A DNA stretch of 64,000 nt, from assembly GCF_000250655.1 (NCBI RefSeq), contig NC_016935.1, forward strand, positions 6,776,001 through 6,840,000, written 5' to 3'. The notes under the pieces are model-generated. The model was not told the DNA's origin, made no database searches, and saw nothing but the letters and a program-made list of their open reading frames with translations. Source of the stretch: Paenibacillus mucilaginosus 3016 (GTDB lineage Bacteria > Bacillota > Bacilli > Paenibacillales > NBRC-103111). The translations under genes and the position numbers were made by a program. Of this stretch, positions 35,129 through 44,342 are shown in pieces (within the stretch, counting starts at the first letter, position 1; each line of letters opens with the position of its first letter).

Positions 35129-35719
35129 ATGATGACAAGCGAGCAGCAAGAAATCCTGACTGAGCTGTCGAACCGTGCGTCTTCCCTGACCAATGACTGG
35201 TCGATGTATTGGAAGACCTACTCTCACCCGGGTACGTGGCAGTTCTGGGCTTACCTGCTAACCTTTGCAGTTCCCATGGTGGCTCTGGTGATTCGGATCG
35301 ACCGGAAGCTTGCCTTCCGGCTCGGCTTCTACGGCTTGACCGTCCATCTCCTCTCCACCTATGTCGATACATATGCAACGACCCATCGCATGTGGCAGTA
35401 TCCCTACCGGATTATACCGGCCATTCCGTTCAGCGTCGGGTTGGATGTTTCCCTGATTCCCGTTGTGTATATGCTGTTCTACCAGTGGACCCTGAAGCGC
35501 CGCAAAAATTACTATCTCTGGCTCCTTGTTGTGTCCGCCGCCTTCACGTATGGACTGAAGCCGCTGCTGGTGCTGGTAGGCCTGTTCCGCTTCTATGAAG
35601 GCACCTACTTCCAGCTGTTCCTTCTATATTTCGGGGGCGGTTTGGTTGCCAAGTGGTTAACGGATCTGTTCAAGTATGCCCAATCCCGGAGCCTGGACCG
35701 TGCGGATAACTCCGCTTGA
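35129..35719 (+). CDS. CBO0543-family membrane protein
   Basis: A 196-residue integral membrane protein with about five hydrophobic helices. HPGTWQFWAYLLTFAVPM, YVDTYATTHRMWQYPYRI, LIPVVYMLFYQW and YEGTYFQLF are characteristic of the CBO0543 family, found in spore-forming Firmicutes and of unknown function. AAAGGAGG precedes the ATG at 35129. A bidirectional terminator follows. Stands alone. Confidence 0.82.
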   Translation: MMTSEQQEILTELSNRASSLTNDWSMYWKTYSHPGTWQFWAYLLTFAVPMVALVIRIDRKLAFRLGFYGLTVHLLSTYVDTYATTHRMWQYPYRIIPAIPFSVGLDVSLIPVVYMLFYQWTLKRRKNYYLWLLVVSAAFTYGLKPLLVLVGLFRFYEGTYFQLFLLYFGGGLVAKWLTDLFKYAQSRSLDRADNSA

Positions 35720-35756
35720 TCAGTCCGGCGCGGTCAAGGATAGCCTATATCGCCAA

Positions 35757-35794
35757 AAACAACCACTCCAGGCGCATGCCGGGAGTGGTTGTTT
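35757..35794. terminator. Bidirectional terminator
   Basis: A perfect 13-bp stem AAACAACCACTCC/GGAGTGGTTGTTT around a 12-base loop that itself contains GGC-GCAT-GCC. T tracts are available in both directions, serving the membrane-protein gene (plus) and the rhamnogalacturonan lyase gene (minus), which converge here. Confidence 0.9.
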
Positions 35795-35809
35795 CCGTAC
35801 GGCGGCCGC

Positions 35810-37687
35810 CTACGGTGTCGTGTAGATGCTCGGCTTGGCCGGCGTGCTCATGCCCGTGCCAAGGTAGTAGCTGGTGTGCGGCGGCTGGTTATACCCTACA
35901 TTCTGCCAGGCTACGCCGAGGCGGTAGACCGGATCATGCATCAGGGTATGCAGCTTCGTCGTGGTCACCGCGTTCGTCGTATAGATCCGCAGGGCGGTGC
36001 TGTCCGACGTGCGCCAGATGACCTCCTCCCTCCAGTCGCCGATCAGGTCCGCCTGCAGGGAAGGATTGCCCTTGGTTGAATTGTTGGAGCTGGTGCCGGT
36101 CGCCGTCAGCAGTCGCGTCAGGGAGCCTGCGTTGTAATCCCACTTGTCGATCTTGCCGGTTCCTCCGGTGTGGTCGAGCAGCTCGCGGGAGAGATCGCCG
36201 TCCCACCAGATTGCAAAGTTGATCGAACCCGGCGCCGAGCTGCTGATCTGCGTGCCCGTGACCGTATGAAGGCCTACACCCGAAGCCCAGAGCTCCGCTC
36301 CCTTGTAGCGGGGATCAATATCGGCCGCCATGCCGCGGCCGGTATCCGCTCCGGTGTTCTTGCCCCACAGGACCGCTCCGGTCTTCGCGTCGTGAATCTC
36401 CGCCCCGTAGGCTGCGCTTGTGCTTTCATGCACCTGGAATACCTCCAGGCCGGCGCGGTCCGGGTTCAGGTCGCTGAGGTGCATCGCATCGCCGTGTCCG
36501 AGTCCCGTGACATACAGCTTCGCTCCGTTGTCATCAATGCCCAGCGATCCGTAAGCGATTTCATCTTTGCCGTCGCCATCGACATCCGCGATGCTCAGGT
36601 TATGGTTGCCCTGGCCGGCTGTCGCCGATCCGTTTGTCGAGCTGTTGCTGTCGAAGGTCCACTTGCGGGTCAGACTGCCGCTGCGCCAGTCGAAGGCGAC
36701 GACCACCGTGCGGGTATAATAGCCCCGGGCCATGATAATGCTCGGCCTTACGCCGTCCAGATAAGCCACGCCGGCGAGGAAGCGGTCGACGCGGTTGCCG
36801 TAGCTGTCGCCCCAGCTTGATACGGTGCCCCGCGGCGGCACATAGTCAATGGTGGAGAGCGCCGCTCCGTTCGTTCCCGAGAAGACCGTGAGGTATTCGG
36901 GCCCGTCCAGGATATATCCGCTGGAGTTGCGGTAATCCGCCGTGGAGCTGCCGATCGTCACCCCGGCGCCGTCCTTCGTGCCGTCGGCGGTTTTGCAGAC
37001 AACCTCGGCCTTCCCGTCTCCGTCAAAATCGTACACAAGGAACTGGGTGTAGTGCGCGCCCGCCCGGATATTTTTTCCGAGATCGATCCGCCATTTCCGC
37101 GTACCATCCAGCTCATAGGCATCGAGGTACACATTGCCGGTATATCCGCTCTGCGAATTGTCCTTGGAATTCGACGGGTCCCACTTCAGCACGATCTCGT
37201 AATCTCCGTCGCCGTCCAGGTCCCCTACGCTCGCGTCATTTGCGCTGTAAGTGTAAGCCACCCCGTCCGGTGTCGTCCCGCCGGCCGGCTTCTGGATCGG
37301 CACATCGAGATAACCGGAACCCCACACGCCCGCCGCCGGGGAGGCCGTCTGCTCCGTGCCGTTCACGACCGCCTTCACCGTATAGGTGGAGGATGTGGTG
37401 CCCCCGGGATCCTGGTAATTGGTGCTGTTCGTGATCGGCGTCGAATTCACCTTGGTTCCGTTCCGGTAGAGATTGAAGGACACGGTGCTGTCCTCCGTTC
37501 CCAGCAGGCGCCATGAAACGAACACACCGCTCGACATGGGGACGGCGACGACGCCGCGGTTCAGCTTCTCCGCCTGGCGGGCGGCCGCATGCGCCTCCGG
37601 CTGGGGAAGAGCCGGCGACACGGCCAGTGTGGCTGCAAAGAGGAGCGCTGCCGTAGAACGCAGCAGAAAACGCTTTCTTTTATCCAT
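35810..37687 (-). CDS. Rhamnogalacturonan lyase, PL11
   Basis: A 625-residue secreted PL11 lyase of the YesW/YesX type that cuts the rhamnogalacturonan I backbone by beta-elimination. A signal peptide ends near residue 34 (AHA-AR). It begins with the PL11 hallmark EKLNRGVVAVPM and an FN3-like N-terminal domain, followed by an eight-bladed propeller with calcium loops DLDGDGDYE, DFDGDGKAE and DVDGDGKDE. GGAGG precedes the ATG. The gene is divergent from two esterase genes, and a strong cre-like site lies between them. Whether it is endo or exo cannot be told here. Confidence 0.93.
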   Translation of the reverse strand: MDKRKRFLLRSTAALLFAATLAVSPALPQPEAHAAARQAEKLNRGVVAVPMSSGVFVSWRLLGTEDSTVSFNLYRNGTKVNSTPITNSTNYQDPGGTTSSTYTVKAVVNGTEQTASPAAGVWGSGYLDVPIQKPAGGTTPDGVAYTYSANDASVGDLDGDGDYEIVLKWDPSNSKDNSQSGYTGNVYLDAYELDGTRKWRIDLGKNIRAGAHYTQFLVYDFDGDGKAEVVCKTADGTKDGAGVTIGSSTADYRNSSGYILDGPEYLTVFSGTNGAALSTIDYVPPRGTVSSWGDSYGNRVDRFLAGVAYLDGVRPSIIMARGYYTRTVVVAFDWRSGSLTRKWTFDSNSSTNGSATAGQGNHNLSIADVDGDGKDEIAYGSLGIDDNGAKLYVTGLGHGDAMHLSDLNPDRAGLEVFQVHESTSAAYGAEIHDAKTGAVLWGKNTGADTGRGMAADIDPRYKGAELWASGVGLHTVTGTQISSSAPGSINFAIWWDGDLSRELLDHTGGTGKIDKWDYNAGSLTRLLTATGTSSNNSTKGNPSLQADLIGDWREEVIWRTSDSTALRIYTTNAVTTTKLHTLMHDPVYRLGVAWQNVGYNQPPHTSYYLGTGMSTPAKPSIYTTP

Positions 37688-37904
37688 AAGGTTTGATTCC
37701 TCCGTTTACTTATCGATTAGTGGGCGAGCTCATCTTCCTCCGGCTGTGTCTGCCGGATGGCTCCTTTCATACCTGCGGTTGAAAAGCCGTGTCCTTGGAT
37801 TCCCATAACTGCCCGAACTTCTTTCTTCCTAATCCCGATCCTCCGTTCTTTACTTCGCCGCCCACGTGCTTGATGAGCAGCCTGTGGATCATTCCACCTT
37901 TGGT

Positions 37905-37918
37905 AGTAAACGCTTACT
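37905..37918. promoter_or_regulatory. cre-like CcpA site
   Basis: AGTAAACGCTTACT matches 13 of 14 positions of the consensus TGWAARCGYTWNCW (only the first base differs). It is placed 218 bases upstream of the PL11 start, where CcpA could repress pectin genes when better sugars are present. Confidence 0.65.
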
Positions 37919-38058
37919 TTTCGGTTTGTCACCTCACCTGCCCTTCTTCTCGTTGTCCAGGTTCGCTGTGAATGGGTCCCTGGTGTTTACATCCTAGACA
38001 ATATTTGCAAGAAAAAAAACAAGAAAAATCAGTGATCCGTGTTCAAAAATCAGACAAA

Positions 38059-38072
38059 TATAAACGTTTTAA
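38059..38072. promoter_or_regulatory. Second cre-like site before the esterase genes
   Basis: TATAAACGTTTTAA matches 12 of 14 consensus positions and has a perfect AAACGTTT core. It lies 90 bases upstream of the first esterase gene. Confidence 0.45.
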
Positions 38073-38161
38073 TTGAAAAGGGGACTTGGCGGAAGGGTTC
38101 CCCCTATCTCGTCAAGAAAGTAGAAGGGAAAGCAAAATAGTCGAACTCAAGGAGGCTCCCC

Positions 38162-38947
38162 ATGGCTTGGCTGCATATTGAGTATTACTCCGAAACCCTC
38201 CGCATGCCGGTTCCCATGGAGGTGCTGCTGCCCCAGCACGGCGGTCCGCGCGGCACAGCTTCTCCCGGACCTTACGCTGCGCTCTATCTGCTGCACGGCC
38301 GGACCGATAACCAGACCGCCTGGCTGCGGCGCACCAGTGTGGAGCGGTATGTCGAGGGACTGCCCCTGGCGGTCGTGATGCCGGCGGCGCATCTCAGCTG
38401 GTACACGGACATGGCCTGCGGCCGCGATTATTTCCAGTTCATCACCCGGGAACTGCCTGCGATCTGCGAGCGGAACTTTCCTCTGGCCGCCGAACGGGAG
38501 CAGCGGTTCATCGCCGGTCTGTCCATGGGCGGATACGGTGCCCTGAAGGCCGGGCTGCTCGCCCCGGACCGATTCGGAGCTGCCGCCTCCTTCTCCGGCG
38601 CGCTGGATGCGGCCCAGGCCTTTGACCGCCTCGAGCCGAGGCAGGCAGCCGATATCTTCGGCAGCCGGGATACCGTGGAAGGCAGCGTGAACGACCTCTT
38701 CGCTGCAGCGGAGAAGCTGGCCCGCTCCGGGGAGCGCGTCCCGGATCTGTACCAGTGGTGCGGGACGGAGGACTTCCTGTACGACGCGAATGTGCGCTTC
38801 CGGGAGCACGCCGCGAAGCTCGGGCTGCCCTTGACTTACGAGGAAGGCCCCGGCGGGCACGAGTGGAAGTACTGGGACCGGTGCGTCGAGCGGCTGCTGC
38901 AGCGCCTGCCGCTGACAGCCTGCAGCACGCCCAAGGAGGAGGAATAG
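38162..38947 (+). CDS. Esterase D-like alpha/beta hydrolase (putative esterase, PF00756 type)
   Basis: A 261-residue hydrolase without a signal peptide. YLLHGRTDNQTAWLRR near residue 42, the nucleophile elbow GLSMGGYG with Ser121 and a late His233 in GGHEWKYW form the expected catalytic set. Relatives include S-formylglutathione hydrolases and acetyl- or feruloyl-esterases attached to xylan and pectin loci. Its place beside the PL11 lyase suggests deacetylation of pectic oligosaccharides inside the cell, which is inference. AAGGAGG precedes the ATG. Followed after three bases by a second esterase. Confidence 0.85.
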   Translation: MAWLHIEYYSETLRMPVPMEVLLPQHGGPRGTASPGPYAALYLLHGRTDNQTAWLRRTSVERYVEGLPLAVVMPAAHLSWYTDMACGRDYFQFITRELPAICERNFPLAAEREQRFIAGLSMGGYGALKAGLLAPDRFGAAASFSGALDAAQAFDRLEPRQAADIFGSRDTVEGSVNDLFAAAEKLARSGERVPDLYQWCGTEDFLYDANVRFREHAAKLGLPLTYEEGPGGHEWKYWDRCVERLLQRLPLTACSTPKEEE

Positions 38948-38950
38948 CCC

Positions 38951-39751
38951 ATGCGGATCGAAACGAACATCCACTCGGAGATCCTGGCGTTGGACACCAC
39001 CGTCAGCGTCATCCTCCCCCAGGAGAAACAGCCGTATTCGGGGGACGGCAAGCTGAAAGTTCTCTGGCTGCTTCACGGCGGCTCCGGCGACCATACCGCC
39101 TGGCTGCGGATGAGTGCGGCAGAGCGTTACGCGAACGAATACGGGATCGCGCTGGTCACCCCCGGCGGCCTGCAATCCTGCTTCACGGACATGGAGCACG
39201 GCGGCCGGTTCCACAGCTACCTGACGGAGGAGCTGCCTCCCCTGCTCCGCCACCTGTTCCCGCGCCTGTCGGCCGCCCGCGAAGACAACTATATCTCCGG
39301 CTACTCCAACGGCGGCTACGGCTGTCTGAAGGCCGGACTCGCTCGGCCCGATCTGTATGGAGCGATCGGCGCCTTCTCGGCCGGCGACAAGTCCGACGTT
39401 TCGTTCGTGAATGACGGCTCTCTCCGCTCGCGCGACCGGATCCAGCTGTTCGGCGAAGGGAGCCTGAAGGGCACGGACAACGACCTTCAGCATCTCGGGC
39501 GCAGGGCGCTTGCCGGCGGCTCCCCGCTGCCCAGGGTCTATCACGCCTGCGGCCATCTCGACCCGTGGCTCGATCTGAACCTGATCGTGCGGGATTTCTT
39601 CGAAGGGCTCGAAGGCAATCCTTACAATTACCGGTACCATCAGCCGGAAGGGATGGCCCACACGTGGGACTTCTGGGACCTGGAGCTGCTGCGGTTCTTC
39701 GACTATCTCGGTCTGGAGAAGGAGCCCGGCCGCTATGTTTCGGGGATGTAG
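38951..39751 (+). CDS. Second esterase D-like hydrolase
   Basis: A 266-residue paralogue of the preceding gene: WLLHGGSGDHTAWLRMS, elbow GYSNGGYG with Ser119 and a late His237 in GMAHTWDFW. The elbow has Asn in place of Met, so substrate preference may differ. AGGAGGAAT precedes the ATG, and the three-base gap shows co-transcription. No signal peptide. A bidirectional terminator follows. Confidence 0.85.
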   Translation: MRIETNIHSEILALDTTVSVILPQEKQPYSGDGKLKVLWLLHGGSGDHTAWLRMSAAERYANEYGIALVTPGGLQSCFTDMEHGGRFHSYLTEELPPLLRHLFPRLSAAREDNYISGYSNGGYGCLKAGLARPDLYGAIGAFSAGDKSDVSFVNDGSLRSRDRIQLFGEGSLKGTDNDLQHLGRRALAGGSPLPRVYHACGHLDPWLDLNLIVRDFFEGLEGNPYNYRYHQPEGMAHTWDFWDLELLRFFDYLGLEKEPGRYVSGM

Positions 39752-39798
39752 AAGCCGGTTCGACGGATTCAGCATAGCCGGCTTGACCCATCTATATC

Positions 39799-39835
39799 GC
39801 AAAAGGAGCTTGCCGAGACGGCAGGCTCCTTTTGC
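39799..39835. terminator. Bidirectional terminator after the esterase pair
   Basis: GCAAAAGGAGCTTGCC pairs with GGCAGGCTCCTTTTGC (one internal mismatch) around a five-base loop and runs into TTTAA. On the other strand it serves the small lipoprotein gene. Confidence 0.88.
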
Positions 39836-39845
39836 TTTAAGCGCC

Positions 39846-40262
39846 CTATTTCTCCTGTTCTTGCAGTATCCTATGAAAAAACTTCTTCAGGTCCTTTTGG
39901 GAGAATTGATACTTGGATGTTAACTCCAAGCTGCCAAAGGCTCCTGAAGTACCGCCATACGGATCCTGATAGCATACCCAGATTTCGCCATGAGACCTTA
40001 CCTGTATGGTGATTCGAAGGGGACAAAGCCGATCTGAGCCGCGGAACTCGCTTTCAAAGTGTTTCACACTGTTGATCCACTTAATAATCTGCTCCCGATC
40101 CTCGGGGGATGCCTCCCGATCCTCCATCGCATCTCCCGTTATCTTCATACCCGAAACATCTCCTGGTGAAATAGGAAGGTATGGAATCTCTTTTATTTTA
40201 TTGTCAGATTCCTTGCAGCCGAGCAGCAGAAAGAAGCATGCCAATACGACCAACTTTTTCAT
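39846..40262 (-). CDS. Small lipoprotein of unknown function
   Basis: A 138-residue protein. MKKLVVLACFFLLLGC is a lipoprotein signal with Cys16 as anchor. The mature part is hydrophilic, with GDVSGMKITGDAM, a helical EDREQIIKWINSV and ITIQVRSHGEIWVCYQDPYG. No family recognised. GC content is visibly lower than in the neighbours. Ribosome site GAGGGAG is rather far (about 11 bases) from the ATG. Single gene between two others of the same direction. Confidence 0.75.
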   Translation of the reverse strand: MKKLVVLACFFLLLGCKESDNKIKEIPYLPISPGDVSGMKITGDAMEDREASPEDREQIIKWINSVKHFESEFRGSDRLCPLRITIQVRSHGEIWVCYQDPYGGTSGAFGSLELTSKYQFSQKDLKKFFHRILQEQEK

Positions 40263-40362
40263 CCAGAGACTGGCTCCCTCTCCCGATATGGGGTTCGATG
40301 GTTTTAGCTCTTATCCAGCGCAACCGATATCATCTTCGTCCTCCTCCCTCACTCATCTCATC

Positions 40363-40391
40363 AAAAAAGAGGAACCGCCCCGCGCGGCTCC
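40363..40391 (-). terminator. Terminator after the SLH-GH18 gene
   Basis: On the minus strand GGAGCCGC and GCGGTTCC pair around GCGGG, followed by TC and six T. Confidence 0.85.
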
Positions 40392-40405
40392 CCTGCATCT
40401 TCCGT

Positions 40406-42019
40406 TTATTCGAACAGCTTCCAATCGGAATCGGTATAATTCCCCATGTACCACAGCGATACACCCTTGAGTCCGTAATACTTCGCGAGCCATAGCTTCT
40501 TCTCAATACTCTCGGTATCTTCGTAGTACATCTCATGGCTGCCCCGCTCGTCCTGAAAAGCCATCCGCTTCAGGAAATAAGGATAGCTCATGGACTGCGA
40601 GACTCCCGGCGCGCCCAGACGCTTCTCGACTTCCGCGATCTCCGGATTGAAGGAGTCGGTCCCCCCGTCCGGAGCGGTCACCCATTGGTTGGCCTGCTTG
40701 GAGATCCCGAGCACCAGCTTCTCCTTCGGGACGAGGGCCAGCGCCCGTTTCACCGAATCATTGACGAGCGGCAGCGGTGCCGAAGGCAGACGGCTCTCGT
40801 CGTGGGTGAAGTTATACGCCATGAGAATGACCGTATCCGCCAGGCCGCCGATTTCCTTGAGATCATAGCCCTTATAGTAATAGTCCGGCTGTACGGCAAC
40901 GGTCAGCTTATAGTCAGGAATGCTCTTTTTCACACGGTGGAGAAACTGTACGTAATCCGCTGCGCTGGCCGGCTCCAGCAGCCCCTCCAAATCCATGCAG
41001 ACCCCGCTGAACCCATACTTCTTATCCGTAAGAACAGCCTTCAGGGAGTCGATAAAAGCATTCTGAGCCCCTTCGTCCTTCAGGAAGTCCTTCAGGTTCT
41101 TGTCCCCGTAATACACCATGAGTTCTTTGCCGGCCTTGGCCGAACCGGCTGCGCCAAGCGCCTCTTCCCACCCGGACGGGATGCGGTATTCGGTCTTCTC
41201 CGTGTTCAGCCGGGCTGTTCCGGGGGAAGGATACTCCAGATGCGACCACCCGAAGGTGACTTGGCTCAGCAGCGGGATGCGTCCGATCGCAGGATAGGAG
41301 CGGATCGCATAGAAGCCCGTATGCTCCAGCTTCGCTCCGGCCGTCTCTGCGTCGATCAGTCTATAGAAGATCGCGGCGGCCTCTTTGCGGGTCAGCGGCT
41401 GCTGCGGATGGAAGCCGGTCTCGTCGCCTTCCATAATCCCGCGGTTCACCGCGTAATAGGCATACGGACGAAGCCCTTCGCCGATCGTGTCCCCGTCGGC
41501 ATACTTCCGCCGCTCCCTCTCCTCCTGCCAGCCTTGGCTCATCCAGCGCTCCCGCGCCTCTTGCGGCTGGGCGTCCAGCAGGGCCCGGCCGGCCACAGCC
41601 GCCACCTCTCCCCGCGTGATCGTCCGCTGGGGATCCAGGGCACGCCGGGAATCGAGCAGCACATCGATCCATTTCCGTTCATAAGCCGCGGCGATGTAAG
41701 GGTAGGACCATCTCGATGGCTCCACATCCGCCGGAGCATCTCCTGAGGGCACAGCCGGATCAAGACTCTTCGACTGCACGAGCAGCTTCAGGAAGGCTTC
41801 CCGGGTCAGCATGCCGTCCGGCTGGAATGTGGCATCGGGATACCCGTCGATCAGGCCGATGGCAGAGAGCGAATAGACCTCCTCCTGGAACCAGTCCCCG
41901 TTCGATACGTCAGTGAACGGCTTTAAGGACACGTCATACGCCAGGGCGCTGCCTGTCGCAGCCAGCAGGAGCAGGGCTGCGGCCGGAATCGTTTTTTGAA
42001 TCAAGGACAACAATGTCAT
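40406..42019 (-). CDS. SLH-domain protein with GH18 glycosidase domain
   Basis: A 537-residue secreted protein. A signal peptide ends near residue 27 (ALA-YD). Three SLH domains follow (FTDVSNGDWF..., PSRWSYPYIAAAYERKW..., KYADGDTI...LTRKEAAAIFYRLID), then a GH18 TIM barrel from about 230. The catalytic signature is GVCMDLEG: D343 and the acid E345 are kept, while the earlier Asp of DxxDxDxE is replaced. YaaH-like spore-lytic GH18 enzymes and chitinases are both possible relations. The SLH part would anchor it to pyruvylated wall polymer. GGGGAGAG precedes the ATG at 42019; the ATG at 42046 has no ribosome site. Confidence 0.88.
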   Translation of the reverse strand: MTLLSLIQKTIPAAALLLLAATGSALAYDVSLKPFTDVSNGDWFQEEVYSLSAIGLIDGYPDATFQPDGMLTREAFLKLLVQSKSLDPAVPSGDAPADVEPSRWSYPYIAAAYERKWIDVLLDSRRALDPQRTITRGEVAAVAGRALLDAQPQEARERWMSQGWQEERERRKYADGDTIGEGLRPYAYYAVNRGIMEGDETGFHPQQPLTRKEAAAIFYRLIDAETAGAKLEHTGFYAIRSYPAIGRIPLLSQVTFGWSHLEYPSPGTARLNTEKTEYRIPSGWEEALGAAGSAKAGKELMVYYGDKNLKDFLKDEGAQNAFIDSLKAVLTDKKYGFSGVCMDLEGLLEPASAADYVQFLHRVKKSIPDYKLTVAVQPDYYYKGYDLKEIGGLADTVILMAYNFTHDESRLPSAPLPLVNDSVKRALALVPKEKLVLGISKQANQWVTAPDGGTDSFNPEIAEVEKRLGAPGVSQSMSYPYFLKRMAFQDERGSHEMYYEDTESIEKKLWLAKYYGLKGVSLWYMGNYTDSDWKLFE

Positions 42020-42201
42020 CTCTCTCCCCTCAATATCTGTCTTCATTGACGTAATCCAGGGGAAATAGTTGCAGGGCAGGATGGGCTCATCCTCCAGCTC
42101 CCTGTTGATCGTACCCTTCTGCGCTGGTATACTTCGGGAAATAGCTGAGTTCGGAGACCGGTCTCCGGGATCAGCTGAACGCTGTCATGGAAGGAACCAT
42201 C

Positions 42202-42912
42202 ATGAACCTGAATCGACTCTTGCCCTGGGTCCCTCTCCTGACCCTCCTCTCGCTTGTCACCGCAGCCTGCCTGCTGCTCAGCAGCCGATTGGGCGAAGCG
42301 TATGACTTTCTCCGCTGGGATGTGACGCTCGCCTGGATTCCCGTGCCGATGGCCCTTCTGTTCATGCTGCTGGATGGACTGAAGGCCCGCTGGGTCCGCC
42401 GGCTGCTGAGAGCCCTTGTAGCCGCAGTCTGGCTCGCCTTCTTCCCCAACTCGGCTTACCTGGTCACGGAGCTGCTGCATGCTTTCCGCTTCTTCGAGAT
42501 GCAGCCCGGCTTCTGGACCGGGATCGACTATTGGTACCGCGTCATGCCCATCTTCGGTGTGGCTTGTCTAGGGCTCGCGCTCTCCGCCAGCTCCCTGTAT
42601 CTGCTGCACAGGTGGACCTCAGCCAGGCTTGGTGCCCTCACCGGGTGGTTCTTCGCAGCGGCCGCTTTGGCCCTCGCCAGCTTCGGCGTCTATATCGGGC
42701 GTATTCTGCGGTGGAACTCCTGGGATCTCGCCGCCCGCCCGCAGATGATCGTCACCGAGCTGGCTGCGCTGTACCAGGACACTTCCAGGTGGAGTCATGC
42801 CGTCAGCTTCGTGGAACTGTTTTTCGCCGTCCTCTTCCTCAGTTACGGCATCTTTTATACGGCCATCGTGCTTGGGGCCAAGGGCAGTCCAGCGCCGGCG
42901 TCACTCCAGTAG
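42202..42912 (+). CDS. DUF1361 family membrane protein
   Basis: A 236-residue integral membrane protein with about seven helices. FFPNSAYLVTELLH, FGVYIGRILRWNSWD and the C-terminal aromatic segment are the DUF1361 signatures; function of the family is unknown. The upstream ATG at 42187 lacks a ribosome site, whereas GGAAGGA precedes the ATG at 42202. A terminator follows directly. Confidence 0.85.
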   Translation: MNLNRLLPWVPLLTLLSLVTAACLLLSSRLGEAYDFLRWDVTLAWIPVPMALLFMLLDGLKARWVRRLLRALVAAVWLAFFPNSAYLVTELLHAFRFFEMQPGFWTGIDYWYRVMPIFGVACLGLALSASSLYLLHRWTSARLGALTGWFFAAAALALASFGVYIGRILRWNSWDLAARPQMIVTELAALYQDTSRWSHAVSFVELFFAVLFLSYGIFYTAIVLGAKGSPAPASLQ

Positions 42913-42925
42913 ACAGGCAAGCCAA

Positions 42926-42957
42926 AAAGAGTCCGCCCATCGATCGGCGGACTCTTT
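42926..42957. terminator. Terminator between DUF1361 and aminotransferase genes
   Basis: Perfect 12-bp stem AAAGAGTCCGCC/GGCGGACTCTTT with an eight-base loop; A and T runs on either side allow use in both directions. It serves the DUF1361 gene (plus) and possibly the aminotransferase (minus). Confidence 0.85.
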
Positions 42958-43051
42958 CCTATGTGTTTCTCCTGCTTCCAATCCCGGTTGGCTCTTTGCG
43001 CGCTGATCGTACCTCTTATCGCTCGGACAACATTTTCCTTACACTGACGAT

Positions 43052-44311
43052 CTAAACACACAGACATAGAATGTCGATGGCCGTCTCCAGCTCGGTAAGT
43101 GACGGATAGGTCGGAGCAATCCGTATGTTGCGGTTCCTCGGGTCTTTGCCGTAAGGAAAGGTCGCACCGGCCTTCGTCAAGGTCACGCCGGCTTCCGCCG
43201 CCATACGGACCACCTCATCGGCACAGCCGTCCAGGGTGTTCAGACTGATGAAGTAGCCTCCGTTCGGCTTATGCCACGAAGCGATCTGCTTGTCAGCCAG
43301 CTCTTCCTCAAGCTTACGCAGCACCAGGTCGAATTTGGGTTTGATAATGGCTGCGTGCCGCTCCATATGAGTCTTCAAATGATCCATGTCCCGTAGAAAA
43401 CGCACGTGTCTATGCTGGTTGATCTTATCGGGCCCGATCGTCTGGACAGCGAGCTGCCGCCGGATCAAGCCGAGATTGTTCTCGCTGGATGCCAATACGG
43501 CCACTCCGGCACCGGGAAAGGTAATCTTGGAGGTGGAGCAGAACAGGAACACACGGTCCGGATTGCCTGCGGCCCTGCAAGCGGCAAGGATGTTCTTGAG
43601 CACATTCGGTTCCGGGGTCAGGTGATGGACGGTATACGCATCATCCCAAAAAATCCGAAAATCGGCCGCTGCCGTCTTCATCTGGGAGAGCCGGTCAACG
43701 ACTGCATCCGAATAGGTGATGCCGTCAGGGTTGCTGTACTTGGGAACGCACCATATGCCCTTGATGGAATCATCTTCCCTTACGAGCCGTTCCACCTGAT
43801 CCATATCCGGTCCGCTCGGCAGCATGTCAACCACGATCATCTCGATCTGGAGAAGTTCACATATGGCAAAATGCCGGTCGTACCCCGGGCTGGGGCATAG
43901 AAATTTCACCTTGGGCAGCCTGCCCCACGGCCGTTCGCTGCCGTATACGCCATGAAGCATCGCTCTCGTGAGCGCATCGTGCATCATCGTGAGGCTTGAA
44001 TTCCCGCCGATGAGGATTTCCTTCGATTCTACCCCAAGCATCCGGGCGAACAAAGATTGGGCTTCCGGAATCCCGTCGATTCCCCCGTAATTGAGACAAT
44101 CCGAGCCATCCGCCGCCCTGAGCGGGTCGTCCGCCGCCACAATGCCGAGCATTTCCCGGGAAAGCTCCAGCTGCTCCGGGCAGGGCTTGCCTCTCGACAT
44201 ATCCAAAGCCATCTTCTGGCTCCGGCAGGCCTCATATCGCTGCGTCAGCCTGCGGTGATGGTCCCTCAGTTCTTCAGACTCCCAATGAACGAATGCCGGT
44301 TGACTCTCCAT
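43052..44311 (-). CDS. Aminotransferase class I, aspartate-type (PF12897 group)
   Basis: A 419-residue PLP enzyme. The substrate and cofactor residues are visible: N194 in KYSNPDG, D224 and Y226 in FWDDAYT, and the PLP lysine K262 in STSKITFPG. The pattern, with NYGGIDGIPEAQ at 74 and a C-terminal NIRIAPTYP, fits the Asp_aminotransf subgroup Ic. It would exchange amino groups between aspartate (or another amino acid) and 2-oxoglutarate. Preferred start is the ATG at 44311, with GGGAG upstream. It follows asd on the same strand across a terminator, so it links to aspartate-family metabolism by position. Confidence 0.85.
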   Translation of the reverse strand: MESQPAFVHWESEELRDHHRRLTQRYEACRSQKMALDMSRGKPCPEQLELSREMLGIVAADDPLRAADGSDCLNYGGIDGIPEAQSLFARMLGVESKEILIGGNSSLTMMHDALTRAMLHGVYGSERPWGRLPKVKFLCPSPGYDRHFAICELLQIEMIVVDMLPSGPDMDQVERLVREDDSIKGIWCVPKYSNPDGITYSDAVVDRLSQMKTAAADFRIFWDDAYTVHHLTPEPNVLKNILAACRAAGNPDRVFLFCSTSKITFPGAGVAVLASSENNLGLIRRQLAVQTIGPDKINQHRHVRFLRDMDHLKTHMERHAAIIKPKFDLVLRKLEEELADKQIASWHKPNGGYFISLNTLDGCADEVVRMAAEAGVTLTKAGATFPYGKDPRNRNIRIAPTYPSLTELETAIDILCLCV

Positions 44312-44342
44312 CGCCCTGTCTCCCATCGCTTCATAAAGTAAA

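Larger units (their letters stand above)
37688..38161. other. Divergent promoter region of the PL11 and esterase genes
   Basis: 474 bases, no gene. Holds two catabolite-response-like sequences (37905-37918 and 38059-38072, annotated separately) and an A-rich stretch at 38010-38070 of clearly lower GC than the neighbourhood, as expected of promoter DNA. Confidence 0.6.
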
